Shown piece after piece: positions 9,102-18,667 of a DNA stretch of 64,000 nucleotides. Made by a program: the position numbers and the translations under genes. The stretch is from HIMB114 sp965655605. Lineage in GTDB: Bacteria > Pseudomonadota > Alphaproteobacteria > Pelagibacterales > Pelagibacteraceae. Each line of letters starts with the position of its first letter. Within the stretch, counting starts at the first letter, position 1. The DNA lies in contig CBFHHD010000001.1 in assembly GCA_965655605.1 (NCBI GenBank), positions 5,680 through 69,679 of the forward strand. Reading direction: 5' to 3'. Under the pieces are notes generated by a model. It was not told the origin of the DNA and made no database searches. It worked only from the letters and a program-made list of their open reading frames with translations.

Positions 9102-10634
9102 ATGGATATTAACCCATCAGAAATAACAAAAGTAATAAAAGATCAAATCAAAAATTTTGGTAAAGATGCTGAAGTCTCAGAAGTAGGACAGGTATTAACT
9201 GTAGGTGATGGTATCGCAAGAATTTATGGATTAGACAACGTTGAAGCAGGAGAAATGGTAGAGTTTTCAGAAGGCACTAAAGGAATGGCCTTGAACTTAG
9301 AGACAGATAACGTTGGAGTAGTTATTTTTGGTGATGACTCAAAAATTAAAGAAGGTGATACTGTAAAAAGAACTGGTGAAATTGTTGATGTACCAGTTGG
9401 AAAAGAATTACTTGGAAGAGTCGTCGATGGGTTGGGAAATCCAATTGATGGAAAAGGACCTATTAATTCTAAAGAAAGAAAAAGAGTTGAAGTTAAGGCT
9501 CCAGGGATTATTCCAAGAAAATCTGTTAATGAGCCAATGCAAACAGGTTTGAAGGCAATAGACAGTTTAATTCCAATTGGAAGAGGTCAACGAGAATTAA
9601 TTATTGGTGATAGACAAACAGGAAAAACAGCAATTGCAATCGATACGATTATAAATCAAAAAGAAATAAATAAATCTAGCGATGAATCAAAAAAATTATA
9701 TTGTGTTTATGTAGCCATTGGTCAAAAAAGATCTACAGTTGCTCAGATTGTAAAAACCTTAGAAGATGCTGGGGCGATGGAATATTCAATAGTGGTTGCA
9801 GCAACCGCTTCAGATCCAGCACCTTTACAATTCTTAGCTCCCTATACAGGTTGTACTATGGGTGAGTTTTTCCGAGATAATGGGATGCATGGACTAATTG
9901 TTTACGATGATTTATCAAAACAAGCAGTTGCATATAGACAAATGTCATTACTATTAAGAAGACCTCCCGGAAGAGAAGCATTTCCTGGGGATGTTTTTTA
10001 TTTACATAGTAGACTTTTAGAAAGAGCAGCAAAACTTAATGATGAGAATGGTGGTGGGTCGTTAACCGCACTTCCTATAATTGAGACGCAAGCAAGTGAT
10101 GTATCTGCATACATACCAACAAATGTAATTTCTATCACCGATGGACAAATATTTTTAGAGACAGAGTTATTTTTCCAAGGAGTTAGACCTGCAGTAAACG
10201 TTGGTATTTCAGTATCTAGAGTTGGGTCTGCTGCTCAAATTAAAGCTATGAAGCAAGTAGCTGGAACTATCAAATTAGAGCTTGCACAATATAGAGAAAT
10301 GGCAGCCTTTGCTCAGTTTGGATCTGATTTAGACGCTTCAACACAGCAGTTATTAAACAGAGGAGCAAAACTGACTGAGCTACTAAAACAAGGACAATAC
10401 TCACCTTTAAAAGTCGAAGAACAAGTAATTTCAATTTATTGTGGTGTTAATGGATATCTTGATGATTTGGACACTTCAAAAATCAGTGATTTTGAAAGTC
10501 AGGTGTTAAGCTCTATTAAGTCACAAGCACCAGATATTTTAACAAATATTCTTAGTTCAGGAAAACTAGACGAAGAAAATGAAAATAAACTTAAGGAATT
10601 TTTACAGAATTTTAAAAAGGAATTTGTAAAATAG
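9102..10634 (+). CDS. atpA: ATP synthase F1 subunit alpha
   Basis: Non-catalytic nucleotide-binding subunit of the F1 hexamer. Length 510 residues is typical. Walker A GDRQTGKTA begins near residue 169; LIVYDDLSKQAVAYR near 265 and the arginine-containing ISVSRVGSAAQ near 365 (arginine finger to the beta active site) are present. GGAGAG lies just before the ATG. The gene follows atpH by nine bases and precedes atpG by four, so it belongs to one operon. Confidence 0.98.
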   Translation: MDINPSEITKVIKDQIKNFGKDAEVSEVGQVLTVGDGIARIYGLDNVEAGEMVEFSEGTKGMALNLETDNVGVVIFGDDSKIKEGDTVKRTGEIVDVPVGKELLGRVVDGLGNPIDGKGPINSKERKRVEVKAPGIIPRKSVNEPMQTGLKAIDSLIPIGRGQRELIIGDRQTGKTAIAIDTIINQKEINKSSDESKKLYCVYVAIGQKRSTVAQIVKTLEDAGAMEYSIVVAATASDPAPLQFLAPYTGCTMGEFFRDNGMHGLIVYDDLSKQAVAYRQMSLLLRRPPGREAFPGDVFYLHSRLLERAAKLNDENGGGSLTALPIIETQASDVSAYIPTNVISITDGQIFLETELFFQGVRPAVNVGISVSRVGSAAQIKAMKQVAGTIKLELAQYREMAAFAQFGSDLDASTQQLLNRGAKLTELLKQGQYSPLKVEEQVISIYCGVNGYLDDLDTSKISDFESQVLSSIKSQAPDILTNILSSGKLDEENENKLKEFLQNFKKEFVK

Positions 10635-10638
10635 TTTA

Positions 10639-11520
10639 ATGCCAAGTTTAAAAGATCTTAGAAATAGAATAACGAGTGTTAAGTCTACTCAGAAAATCAC
10701 CAAAGCTATGAAAATGGTGGCTGCAGCAAAGTTGAGAAAAGCTCAAGAAAGTGCAGAAAAGGGAAGAGCGTATTCAGACAAAATGAATCAAATTATAAAT
10801 AATTTAAAAAATTCGATTACTGATAAATCTTCTGCCCCAAAATTATTGGCTGGTAACGGAAAAGATCAAGTTCATTTATGTCTAGTAATGACAGCTGATA
10901 GAGGTTTATGTGGTGGTTTTAATACTAATATTTGTAAAAAGGCTCGAAGTTTTTTTAATAAAATTCTTAGTGAAAATAAAACCTTAAAAATAATTACTGT
11001 TGGGTCTAAAGGATCTGATCAATTAAAGAGAAATTTTAAAAGTCATATTATAGAACAGATAAGTTATAAAAACTTAAAAACTATAACTGTAAATGAAGCA
11101 TACGAATTAACTTCCAAAATAATTTCAATGTACGGCAAAGAAGAGTTTGATGTTTGCACGATATTCTATAATAAATTTAAATCTGTTATTTCCCAAGAAC
11201 CTCAAGCACAACAGATTATACCCGTAGATGACGATAATCATGCTAATGATACAGATTCATTAGATACTCAATATGAATTTGAGCCAGAGGAAGCTGAAAT
11301 TTTGGAACATTTGTTGCCGCAAAACATGACAACACAAATATTTAAAGCTTTTTTAGAAAATGCAGCAAGTGAACAGGGATCTAGAATGTCGGCAATGGAT
11401 AGTGCAACGAGAAATGCCGGTGATTTAATTGATAAATTAACTATTAACTATAACAGAAGTAGACAAGCCGTTATTACCAAGGAATTAATAGAAATTATTT
11501 CTGGTGCGGAGTCGTTATAA
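10639..11520 (+). CDS. atpG: ATP synthase F1 subunit gamma
   Basis: Central rotor shaft subunit, 293 residues. The N-terminal coiled-coil helix (PSLKDLRNRITSVKSTQKIT), the middle TADRGLCGGFNTN motif and the C-terminal helix with RMSAMDSATRNAGDLI and NRSRQAVITKELIEII are all present, so the rotor interface looks intact. An acidic Asp/Glu insertion lies near residues 198-218 (DDDNHANDTD), in the part where alphaproteobacterial gamma subunits vary most. Stop-to-start spacing to atpD is 13 bases with AAGGAG as Shine-Dalgarno. Confidence 0.96.
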   Translation: MPSLKDLRNRITSVKSTQKITKAMKMVAAAKLRKAQESAEKGRAYSDKMNQIINNLKNSITDKSSAPKLLAGNGKDQVHLCLVMTADRGLCGGFNTNICKKARSFFNKILSENKTLKIITVGSKGSDQLKRNFKSHIIEQISYKNLKTITVNEAYELTSKIISMYGKEEFDVCTIFYNKFKSVISQEPQAQQIIPVDDDNHANDTDSLDTQYEFEPEEAEILEHLLPQNMTTQIFKAFLENAASEQGSRMSAMDSATRNAGDLIDKLTINYNRSRQAVITKELIEIISGAESL

Positions 11521-11533
11521 AAGGAGATAAAAT

Positions 11534-12955
11534 ATGGATAATAAATATGGAGTAATTACACAGGTTATTGGAGCGGTGGTAGACGTTAAATTTGGAGAAA
11601 AATTACCAGAAATTAACTCTGCTTTAGAATGTGATAATAATGGAAACAGATTAATTTTAGAAGTTGCTCAACACCTTGGTGAAGGTACTGTTAGAACGGT
11701 TTCAATGGATACAACAGAAGGTTTGAAAAGAGGAGACAAAGTTACAGACACTGGTGATGCAATTAAAGTGCCTGTTGGACCTGAAACACTGGGTAGAATT
11801 ATTAATGTTATTGGTGAAGGCATTGACCAGAAGGGTGAAGTTAAAACTAAAGAGCGTTGGCCGATACATAGACCTGCGCCAGCATTTGTAGAACAATCTA
11901 CAGAAACTGAAATTTTGGTAACAGGTATCAAGGTTGTTGATCTTTTGGCCCCTTATGCAAAGGGTGGTAAAATTGGATTATTCGGAGGTGCTGGAGTTGG
12001 TAAGACAGTATTAATTATGGAATTAATTAATAACGTAGCCAAAGCACACGGGGGATATTCTGTATTTGCCGGAGTAGGAGAAAGAACAAGGGAAGGAAAT
12101 GATCTTTATCATGAAATGATTGACTCAGGAGTTATAAAAACTGATGGTCCGGGTTCTAAAGCTGCCCTGGTTTATGGTCAAATGAATGAGCCTCCTGGAG
12201 CAAGAGCAAGAGTTGCCTTAACAGGATTAACTGTAGCAGAATATTTTAGAGATAAAGAAGGCCAAGACGTACTCTTTTTCGTAGATAATATTTTCAGATT
12301 TACTCAAGCTGGATCTGAAGTTTCTGCTTTATTAGGACGTATACCCTCAGCAGTTGGTTATCAACCAACGTTAGCAACAGATATGGGTAATCTGCAAGAA
12401 AGAATTACCACAACAACAAAAGGATCAATTACTTCAGTTCAGGCAATTTATGTACCTGCAGATGATTTGACGGATCCAGCACCTGCAACTTCATTCTCTC
12501 ACTTAGACGCAACTACAGTTTTGTCTAGACAGATTGCTGAGTTAGGTATTTATCCAGCAGTAGATCCGCTTGATTCTACATCTAGAATTTTAGATCCTAG
12601 AATAGTAGGTGATGAGCATTATAGAGTTGCTAGAGAAGTGCAAAGAATTCTTCAAACATATAAATCACTCCAAGACATTATTGCAATTCTTGGTATGGAT
12701 GAATTATCTGAAGAAGATAAACTAGTTGTTGCAAGAGCAAGAAAAATACAAAGATTTTTATCTCAGCCATTTTTTGTTGCAGAAGTTTTCACTGGTTCGC
12801 CTGGAAAACTTGTGGAACTTGATTCTACAATCAAAGGTTTCGATGCTATTTGTAAAGGTGAGTATGACCATTTGCCAGAAGCAGCATTTTATATGGTTGG
12901 AACAATAGAAGAGGCTATTGAAAAAGCAGAGAAAATGGCTAAAGACGCAGCATAA
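11534..12955 (+). CDS. atpD: ATP synthase F1 subunit beta
   Basis: Catalytic subunit of F1, making ATP from ADP and phosphate. At 473 residues it is full length. Walker A GGAGVGKTV lies near residue 151, GERTREGNDLYHEM with the catalytic glutamate near 180, Walker B LFFVDNIFRFTQAGSE near 248, and the DELSEEDK lever region near 390. The strong Shine-Dalgarno AAGGAG before the ATG fits high expression. It is followed after three bases by atpC. Confidence 0.98.
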   Translation: MDNKYGVITQVIGAVVDVKFGEKLPEINSALECDNNGNRLILEVAQHLGEGTVRTVSMDTTEGLKRGDKVTDTGDAIKVPVGPETLGRIINVIGEGIDQKGEVKTKERWPIHRPAPAFVEQSTETEILVTGIKVVDLLAPYAKGGKIGLFGGAGVGKTVLIMELINNVAKAHGGYSVFAGVGERTREGNDLYHEMIDSGVIKTDGPGSKAALVYGQMNEPPGARARVALTGLTVAEYFRDKEGQDVLFFVDNIFRFTQAGSEVSALLGRIPSAVGYQPTLATDMGNLQERITTTTKGSITSVQAIYVPADDLTDPAPATSFSHLDATTVLSRQIAELGIYPAVDPLDSTSRILDPRIVGDEHYRVAREVQRILQTYKSLQDIIAILGMDELSEEDKLVVARARKIQRFLSQPFFVAEVFTGSPGKLVELDSTIKGFDAICKGEYDHLPEAAFYMVGTIEEAIEKAEKMAKDAA

Positions 12956-12958
12956 ATT

Positions 12959-13342
12959 ATGCAAGTTGATATTGTAACACCAGAAAAAATACTGTTATCA
13001 GATAAAGATATCACCATGGTAACTGTGCCAGGAATAGAAGGGCAGATGGGTATCTTAGATGATCATTTGCCTGTGGTAACTTTTTTAAAACCAGGTGTCA
13101 TTAATGTTGAGGCTTCAGAAAAAAAATATTTTTTTACTACTGGTGGAGTTGTAGATTTTAAAAATAATTCTCTAAGTATTCTTTGCCAAGAAATTTTTGA
13201 TGTTAAGGATTTAACTGATGAAAAAATTAATGAATTAAAGAAAAGAGCCACAAAAAAAATTGAAGATAGCGATGCGACAGATCATGATTTATTCACTTCG
13301 AACTCAACAATAGATGAGTTAAATTTACTCCAATCTAAATAA
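12959..13342 (+). CDS. atpC: ATP synthase F1 subunit epsilon
   Basis: Rotor-foot subunit that also regulates ATP hydrolysis. The N-terminal beta sandwich is clear (DIVTPEKILLSDKDI, then GIEGQMGILDDHLPVVT). It has 127 residues, and the C-terminal helical part is short and ends LNLLQSK, so the inhibitory two-helix domain may be reduced compared with the 138-residue E. coli subunit. It is the last gene of the operon; its 3-prime end overlaps the convergent rppH by eight bases, leaving no room for a separate terminator. Confidence 0.93.
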   Translation: MQVDIVTPEKILLSDKDITMVTVPGIEGQMGILDDHLPVVTFLKPGVINVEASEKKYFFTTGGVVDFKNNSLSILCQEIFDVKDLTDEKINELKKRATKKIEDSDATDHDLFTSNSTIDELNLLQSK

Positions 13343-13802
13343 AACTCCTAAACTCCTCTATTACTGATTGGTATAATATTTTTTTAAATGGAACTATTAA
13401 ACTTGGCAATTCATCCAAGTCGACCCACTTCCATTCATTGAACTCAGGGTGATCTTGATTAATGTTTATTTCACTATCAGGACCTAAAAATTTTACTAAA
13501 TACCAGCTTTGTTTTTGACCTTTGTATTTGCCTTTCCAAATTTTTCCAAGGAGATGGTCTGGTAAATCATAGTAATATTCTTTTTTGGATCTTTGTATTA
13601 TGCGTATTGATTGGATTCCAGTTTCTTCAAACAATTCTCTTTTTGCTGCATCATCTGTATCTTCATTTTTATCAATTCCACCTTGTGGCATTTGCCAAGC
13701 TTTTTGATTATCAATTCTTTTTCCTACAAAAATTTTTTTATCATCATTATACACCATGATACCGACGCCATTTCTATAAGGAAGGTTCTTTAACTTATTC
13801 AT
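13335..13802 (-). CDS. rppH: RNA pyrophosphohydrolase (Nudix family)
   Basis: Nudix hydrolase that removes pyrophosphate from mRNA 5-prime ends and so starts decay; the family also includes Ap4A hydrolases. The Nudix box GX5EX7REUXEEXGU is intact at residues 41-63 (GGIDKNEDTDDAAKRELFEE and following). YRNGVGIMVYN at the N-terminus and the WKGKYKGQKQSWYLVKF stretch are typical of RppH. It has 155 residues. Its ATG overlaps the ctpA stop as ATGA, making it the last gene of the rplU-to-rppH run. Confidence 0.92.
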   Translation of the reverse strand: MNKLKNLPYRNGVGIMVYNDDKKIFVGKRIDNQKAWQMPQGGIDKNEDTDDAAKRELFEETGIQSIRIIQRSKKEYYYDLPDHLLGKIWKGKYKGQKQSWYLVKFLGPDSEININQDHPEFNEWKWVDLDELPSLIVPFKKILYQSVIEEFRSFI

Positions 13803-14938
13803 GATGCCTGAAGTAATTCAATGGCATATTCTAATTGATTATCAGTTTTGGTATTAATTTTAAAATCTTCTTTATTTTTCTTTATCGTAATATCAGGCTC
13901 AACACCCTTTTCGTGAATTGATTCTCCAGATGGTAAATAATATTTAGCAGTAGTTAATCTTAAACCGCCTCTATTCTTTAAAGGTATGATAGATTGTACC
14001 GACCCTTTCCCAAAACTTTTTTCTCCGATTAAGATAGCACGTTTGTGATCTTTTAATGCTCCAGAAACAATTTCCGAAGCAGATGCAGAGCCTTTATTAA
14101 TTAAAACTATCAAAGGTTTATTTTTTATTTCATCACCTTTTCTAGCATTAAATATTTTAATATCCCTCTGGTCCCTACCTCTTGTAGAAACGACTTCTCC
14201 TCCATCTAAAAATGCACCAGTTATTTTGATAGCTTGTGAAAGAAGGCCGCCTGGATTGTTCCTTAAATCAAGAATATAGCCATCAAGTTTATTTTTATCT
14301 AATTTATTGAGTTTCTTGACTAATTGAGAGTGACTTTGCTCATTAAAGGCTCGTAACCTTATATATCCAACATTTTTTTTAGCCTCAACAGACACCTCTC
14401 TAATTTTAATTATTCCTCTTGTAATTTTAAATTTTAACTCATCTTCTACCTCAGCACGCCTAACGGTAATTTGAATGCTTGTGCCAATTTCCCCTCTCAT
14501 GAGTTTTACAGCGTCCATCAAACTCATTCCTTTGACCTGTTTATTGTTAATTTTTACAATATAGTCACCAGCTTCCACTCCTGCCTTATCAGCTGGCGTG
14601 CCTTCGATGGGAGTTATTATTTTAACTAACCCTGCCTCCATGGTAATTTCTATTCCAAGACCACCAAATTCTCCCTTGGTATCATCATTCATGTTTCTGA
14701 AGGTTTCTGGGCTCATGTATGAGGAGTAAGGATCTAAAGATTGCAACATTCCATTAATAGCAGAGTCTATAACTTCACTTTGCTCAACCTCATCAACATA
14801 CTCTTGCTTTAACGTATTAAGAACATCACTAAAAAGATCTAATTTTTCATATAATTTATCAGATGGGTTTGATATTGCGTTTGTTTGACAAATAAATAAA
14901 ATTGAAATTATAAATAAAATATTTTTCGAAATTGACAC
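13799..14938 (-). CDS. ctpA: Carboxy-terminal processing protease (S41, CtpA)
   Basis: Exported serine protease with a PDZ domain, trimming C-termini of envelope proteins. I choose the GTG at 14938, which shares its G with the rlmH TAG stop (TAGTG) and gives a 379-residue protein with a clean signal peptide (SISKNILFIISILFICQTNA). Upstream ATGs at 14980 and 14998 in the same frame would overlap rlmH by 43-61 bases. The PDZ domain spans about residues 70-150 (GGLGIEITMEAGLVKI, GDYIVKINNKQV). The catalytic Ser-Lys dyad lies in NKGSASASEIVSGAL and GEKSFGKGSVQS. The start is the only doubtful point. Confidence 0.88.
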   Translation of the reverse strand: MSISKNILFIISILFICQTNAISNPSDKLYEKLDLFSDVLNTLKQEYVDEVEQSEVIDSAINGMLQSLDPYSSYMSPETFRNMNDDTKGEFGGLGIEITMEAGLVKIITPIEGTPADKAGVEAGDYIVKINNKQVKGMSLMDAVKLMRGEIGTSIQITVRRAEVEDELKFKITRGIIKIREVSVEAKKNVGYIRLRAFNEQSHSQLVKKLNKLDKNKLDGYILDLRNNPGGLLSQAIKITGAFLDGGEVVSTRGRDQRDIKIFNARKGDEIKNKPLIVLINKGSASASEIVSGALKDHKRAILIGEKSFGKGSVQSIIPLKNRGGLRLTTAKYYLPSGESIHEKGVEPDITIKKNKEDFKINTKTDNQLEYAIELLQAS

Positions 14939-15375
14939 TAATTTTTGTGATAAGGATGATTTGTTAATATAGTTGCACATCTGTATATCTGTTCGCACAA
15001 CAGCACTCTAACCAAAGAGTGAGGAAAAGTCATCTTACCTAGTGATATTTTTTCGAATTTATCAACATTTTCAGTATATCCACTTGGTTTACCAATATAA
15101 AAATATAAATTCTCAATTCTTTTGTTGTTAAGCTCTAATAATTTATTTGCCATATCTTTTGTTGTTAAATTAACCCCACGTTCATCAAGAACTAAATTTT
15201 TTGAATTTTTGTTTTTATAAATGTTGTTTTGAATTTTATTTTGAGAAATTTTCTTTACTTGTATATCTAATATACCACTCTCTTTTAGTGACAAAGTTCT
15301 TCTAATATATTTTTCACAAAGCATGTTCTCATCTCCTTTATTAAGGCGACCTTCACACATAATATAAATTTTCAT
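14938..15375 (-). CDS. rlmH: 23S rRNA (pseudouridine-1915-N3)-methyltransferase RlmH
   Basis: SPOUT-fold methyltransferase that modifies helix 69 of 23S rRNA on 70S ribosomes. Starting at MKIYIMCEGRL gives 145 residues; the frame is open for 13 codons further upstream, but the chosen ATG overlaps the rsfS stop as TAATG, and the extra residues do not look like RlmH. The C-terminal knot region keeps LVLDERGVNLTTKDMA, then YFYIGKPSGYTE where the family usually has a GG/GADG-type SAM loop, and MTFPHSLVRVLLCEQIYR. The gene lies between rsfS and ctpA as in other alphaproteobacteria. Confidence 0.92.
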   Translation of the reverse strand: MKIYIMCEGRLNKGDENMLCEKYIRRTLSLKESGILDIQVKKISQNKIQNNIYKNKNSKNLVLDERGVNLTTKDMANKLLELNNKRIENLYFYIGKPSGYTENVDKFEKISLGKMTFPHSLVRVLLCEQIYRCATILTNHPYHKN

Positions 15376-15722
15376 TAAACGGTAATTTGCTGTTTTGGCA
15401 ATATATCTTCCCACATTTTTTCTAAATTATAAGAAGATCTTTTTTCAGGATGAAAGATATGAATAACTACTTCAATTGCATCAATTAATTTCCAATCATC
15501 ACTATCTCTACCTTCAATTTTACAATTTTCAATTCCAAGCCCCTTTAATTTTTGTGCAGTAATTTCTGAAATTGATTGGATGTGTCTTGATGATGTTCCG
15601 CTCGCAATCACCATAAAATCAGCAATAGAACTTTTGTCTTTGAGATCAATTATTACTATGTTTTGAGCTTTATTATCATCTAAGATTTTTTGGACCTGAT
15701 GTATTAAATTATTTTTTGTCAA
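15375..15722 (-). CDS. rsfS: Ribosomal silencing factor RsfS
   Basis: Small protein (115 residues) of the Iojap/DUF143 family that binds ribosomal protein L14 and blocks subunit joining in poor nutrient conditions. The family core is clear: IVIIDLKDKSSIADFMVIAS, GTSSRHIQSI and EGRDSDDWKLIDAIEVVIHI. It lies seven bases after nadD and overlaps rlmH by one base, the common nadD-rsfS-rlmH order. Confidence 0.94.
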   Translation of the reverse strand: MTKNNLIHQVQKILDDNKAQNIVIIDLKDKSSIADFMVIASGTSSRHIQSISEITAQKLKGLGIENCKIEGRDSDDWKLIDAIEVVIHIFHPEKRSSYNLEKMWEDILPKQQITV

Positions 15723-15729
15723 AATATTT

Positions 15730-16308
15730 TCAAGAATTCTTATTTTTATATAATCTATTTTTAATGTTTGATGAAGATATATTTAAACCTTTATCTTTAA
15801 TATAAAACCAAGAATTTTCTTCAATAATGGTACTTTTGTCATATTTTTTTAATAAATAATTCTTATACTTTTTGAAGAAAATTGATTTTTTCACTCCACT
15901 TTCGTATCCGGGTCTACTTATGAAAACTACTGTTGTCATTTTTAAAATTTTTTCATAATTTTTCCATTTATGAAAATTTTTTATATTGTCGGTACCAACT
16001 AAGAAGAAAAATGTTTTATTCTTAAATTTTTTTTTAAGCCTCTTTACTAATTGGAAAGAAAATTTTTTATCAAAGTTATTGATAAATACTTTTTTAGACT
16101 TCTTTGTTATTTTTTTTAATAATTCAATTCTCTGATTATAGTTGTAATAATAATTTTTTTTTATTAGTGGATTTGTCTTAGAGACTGACCATATAACTTT
16201 TTGCAAATTAAATGTTTTAAGAAAAACATTTGATATATGCAAATGTCCTTTATGAGGTGGGTCAAAAGACCCTCCAAATATGCCAATTTTATTATTTTTA
16301 TTTCTCAA
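15730..16308 (-). CDS. nadD: Nicotinate-nucleotide adenylyltransferase
   Basis: Adenylates nicotinate mononucleotide in NAD synthesis. The nucleotidyltransferase signature GGSFDPPHKGHLHIS (T/HxGH type) sits at residues 14-28, and the C-terminal ISSSNIKNRL matches the ISSTxIR motif. It has 192 residues, of normal length, and is extremely Lys/Phe/Asn-rich. Its start overlaps the proA stop by four bases. The pairing with rsfS is conserved in many bacteria. Confidence 0.93.
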   Translation of the reverse strand: MRNKNNKIGIFGGSFDPPHKGHLHISNVFLKTFNLQKVIWSVSKTNPLIKKNYYYNYNQRIELLKKITKKSKKVFINNFDKKFSFQLVKRLKKKFKNKTFFFLVGTDNIKNFHKWKNYEKILKMTTVVFISRPGYESGVKKSIFFKKYKNYLLKKYDKSTIIEENSWFYIKDKGLNISSSNIKNRLYKNKNS

Positions 16309-17564
16309 GGCCTAATATTGTTTTTTCCATTTACAATATATTTATAAGTAACTAGTTGCTCTAGCCCAACTGGTCCTCTTGGGTGCATTTTGTTGGTCGA
16401 TATACCAACTTCAGAACCAAGTCCAAACTCATAACCATCCGCAAATTGTGTTGAGGCATTTACCATTACAATTGAACTATTAATATTTTTAGTAAATTTG
16501 TTAATAGCGTTCTTATCTTCAGAAATTATACATTCAGTATGATTAGTCCCATACTTTTTGATATGAATAATTGCATCATTAATATCATCTACTAACTTTA
16601 CAGAAATTTTAGCATCAAGGTATTCGGTACTCCAGTCCTTTTCTTTTGCCAGCTTAGCTTTACTGTAAATTTTTTTAATATTATTATCACCAATGATCTC
16701 ACAGCCACTCTCTTTTAAGGTGGTTAGTATTTGTAGAATTGATTTTTTATTTATTGACTTGTTTATTAGTAAAGTTTCTGCTGCTCCACAAATACTAGTT
16801 CTTCGAAGTTTAGCGTTAATAATAATTTTAAGAGCATTTTTAATTTTAAATTTTTTATCGAGGTAAATATGGCAAAGCCCTTCCAAATGCCCAATAGTTG
16901 GAACATTTGATAAATCTAAAACCTTCTTTACCAATCCTTTGCCTCCTCTTGGTATTATAATATCAATATAATTTGACATTTTAGATAACATTAAATCAAC
17001 GATTGCTCGATCGGTATTATTAATTAATTGTATGCAGTCTTGACTAACTTTTTTTTGTTTTAATGATGATCTAAACAAATTTGATATTGCAATATTAGAT
17101 TTTATTGCCTCTTTACCACCTCTTAAAATTGCACAATTTCCAGATTTAAAACTTAAAATAGAGACATCGGAAGTTACATTTGGTCTTGCCTCGTAAATTA
17201 CGCCAAGTACACCTATAGGAATAGTTACACGATTAATTTCAAGTCCGTTTGGCCTCTTCCATTTAGCAATTATTTTATGTGATGGATCCTTGAAAGAGAT
17301 AACTTCTTCAATAGAGTTTAGTATTGATTTAATTCGGTCCTTATTTAATAGGGTTCTATCGATTAAATTTTCTGAAATTTTATTCTTTTTACTATTTAAT
17401 ACATCTGTTTTGTTAGCTTTAAGAATTAAATTTGTATTACTTTTAATCTTAGAATGAAAGACTTGTAATACTTCATTTTTTTTCTTTTCGGATAAATTAG
17501 ATAAACTTTCAGATGCTAGTTTAGCTTTTTTTCCAAGTACTTTAATATATTCAAGTTTATTCAT
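16305..17564 (-). CDS. proA: Gamma-glutamyl phosphate reductase
   Basis: Reduces gamma-glutamyl phosphate to glutamate semialdehyde in proline synthesis with NADPH. It belongs to the aldehyde dehydrogenase superfamily; the catalytic cysteine is C259 in RRTSICGAAETLL, and PIGVLGVIYEARPNVT (116-131) forms the nucleotide-binding part. The C-terminal FGLGSEVGISTNKMHPRGPV is a strong ProA signature. It has 419 residues and shares one base with the proB stop, so the two proline enzymes are coupled. Confidence 0.97.
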   Translation of the reverse strand: MNKLEYIKVLGKKAKLASESLSNLSEKKKNEVLQVFHSKIKSNTNLILKANKTDVLNSKKNKISENLIDRTLLNKDRIKSILNSIEEVISFKDPSHKIIAKWKRPNGLEINRVTIPIGVLGVIYEARPNVTSDVSILSFKSGNCAILRGGKEAIKSNIAISNLFRSSLKQKKVSQDCIQLINNTDRAIVDLMLSKMSNYIDIIIPRGGKGLVKKVLDLSNVPTIGHLEGLCHIYLDKKFKIKNALKIIINAKLRRTSICGAAETLLINKSINKKSILQILTTLKESGCEIIGDNNIKKIYSKAKLAKEKDWSTEYLDAKISVKLVDDINDAIIHIKKYGTNHTECIISEDKNAINKFTKNINSSIVMVNASTQFADGYEFGLGSEVGISTNKMHPRGPVGLEQLVTYKYIVNGKNNIRP

Positions 17565-18667
17565 TAATTTAAAACCATATTATCAATATGGATCACCTCA
17601 CCTCTGGAAGAATATCCCAATATTTTTTTAATTTGATCACTTTTTTTTCCTTTAATTTTTATTATCTCGTCACTGGAATAAGATACAACACCTGTTCCTA
17701 TTTTAGATTTAGATTTATTAAATATCAATACCGTATCCCCTCTACTAAACTTTCCTTTAATATCGGTAATTCCTACTGGCAATAAACTTTTACCGGCCAT
17801 AATTGCTTTAATTGCTCCTGCATCAGCAATTATTTTACCTTGATTTTTTAAAGTTCCCAATATCCATTTTTTTTTCGCATTATATTTATTAGTTTTTGGG
17901 TTAAATATTGTGAAAGTTTTTTTCTTATCTAAATTTTGAATTGGATTATTTGTTGAACCTTTTGTTAAAATCATTCTGCAGCCCGCGTTCATACATATTT
18001 TAGCTGCATCAATTTTTGTTATCATGCCGCCTGATCCATAGTCACTCAAACTTTTAGATGCACTTTTAATAATCGAGTTAGTTATTTCAGAGACTTCTTT
18101 TATATGTTTAGAATCCTTAAATTTAATAGGATCTTTTGTATAAAGCCCATCAATATCTGAAAGCATTATTAATGTATCAGCATTTGTGATTTGAGCCACT
18201 CTTGCCGCCAATCTATCATTGTCTCCATATCTGATTTCATTTGTAGCAGTCGTATCATTTTCATTAACAACTGGAATTGCATCAAGTTTAAAAATATTTT
18301 CAATTGTATCTCTTGCATTTAAAGCCCGTCTTCTATTTTCTGTATCTTCAAGAGTTAAAAGAATTTGACCTACTTTAATTTTTTTTAAGCTAAGAGCGTC
18401 CTTATATAAGTTTATTAATTGAATCTGCCCCATTGCCGAAACAGCTTGGTATTCTTTTAATTTTAGATTCTTTCTATTTATCTTTAAAAACTTACATCCA
18501 AGAGCAATAGCTCCACTGGTAACAATAATTATGTGCGCACCTTTTTTGCTTAATAATGAGATATCCTCTGCAAGTTTTTTAACCCATAATTTATTTATTT
18601 TATTATTCTTGATTAAAAGAGATGATCCAATTTTTATAACAATTTTTTTGGAATTTTTTAAAATCAT
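17564..18667 (-). CDS. proB: Glutamate 5-kinase
   Basis: Phosphorylates glutamate, the first and usually proline-inhibited step of proline synthesis. The amino-acid-kinase domain (about 1-255) starts VIKIGSSLLI and has IIVTSGAIALG, PVVNENDTTATNEIRYGDND and GSGGMITKIDAAKICMNAG. A C-terminal PUA domain (about 275-355, GTLKNQGKIIADAGAIKAI) is present, giving 367 residues, the full bacterial form. It overlaps obgE by four bases and proA by one base. Confidence 0.97.
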   Translation of the reverse strand: MILKNSKKIVIKIGSSLLIKNNKINKLWVKKLAEDISLLSKKGAHIIIVTSGAIALGCKFLKINRKNLKLKEYQAVSAMGQIQLINLYKDALSLKKIKVGQILLTLEDTENRRRALNARDTIENIFKLDAIPVVNENDTTATNEIRYGDNDRLAARVAQITNADTLIMLSDIDGLYTKDPIKFKDSKHIKEVSEITNSIIKSASKSLSDYGSGGMITKIDAAKICMNAGCRMILTKGSTNNPIQNLDKKKTFTIFNPKTNKYNAKKKWILGTLKNQGKIIADAGAIKAIMAGKSLLPVGITDIKGKFSRGDTVLIFNKSKSKIGTGVVSYSSDEIIKIKGKKSDQIKKILGYSSRGEVIHIDNMVLN

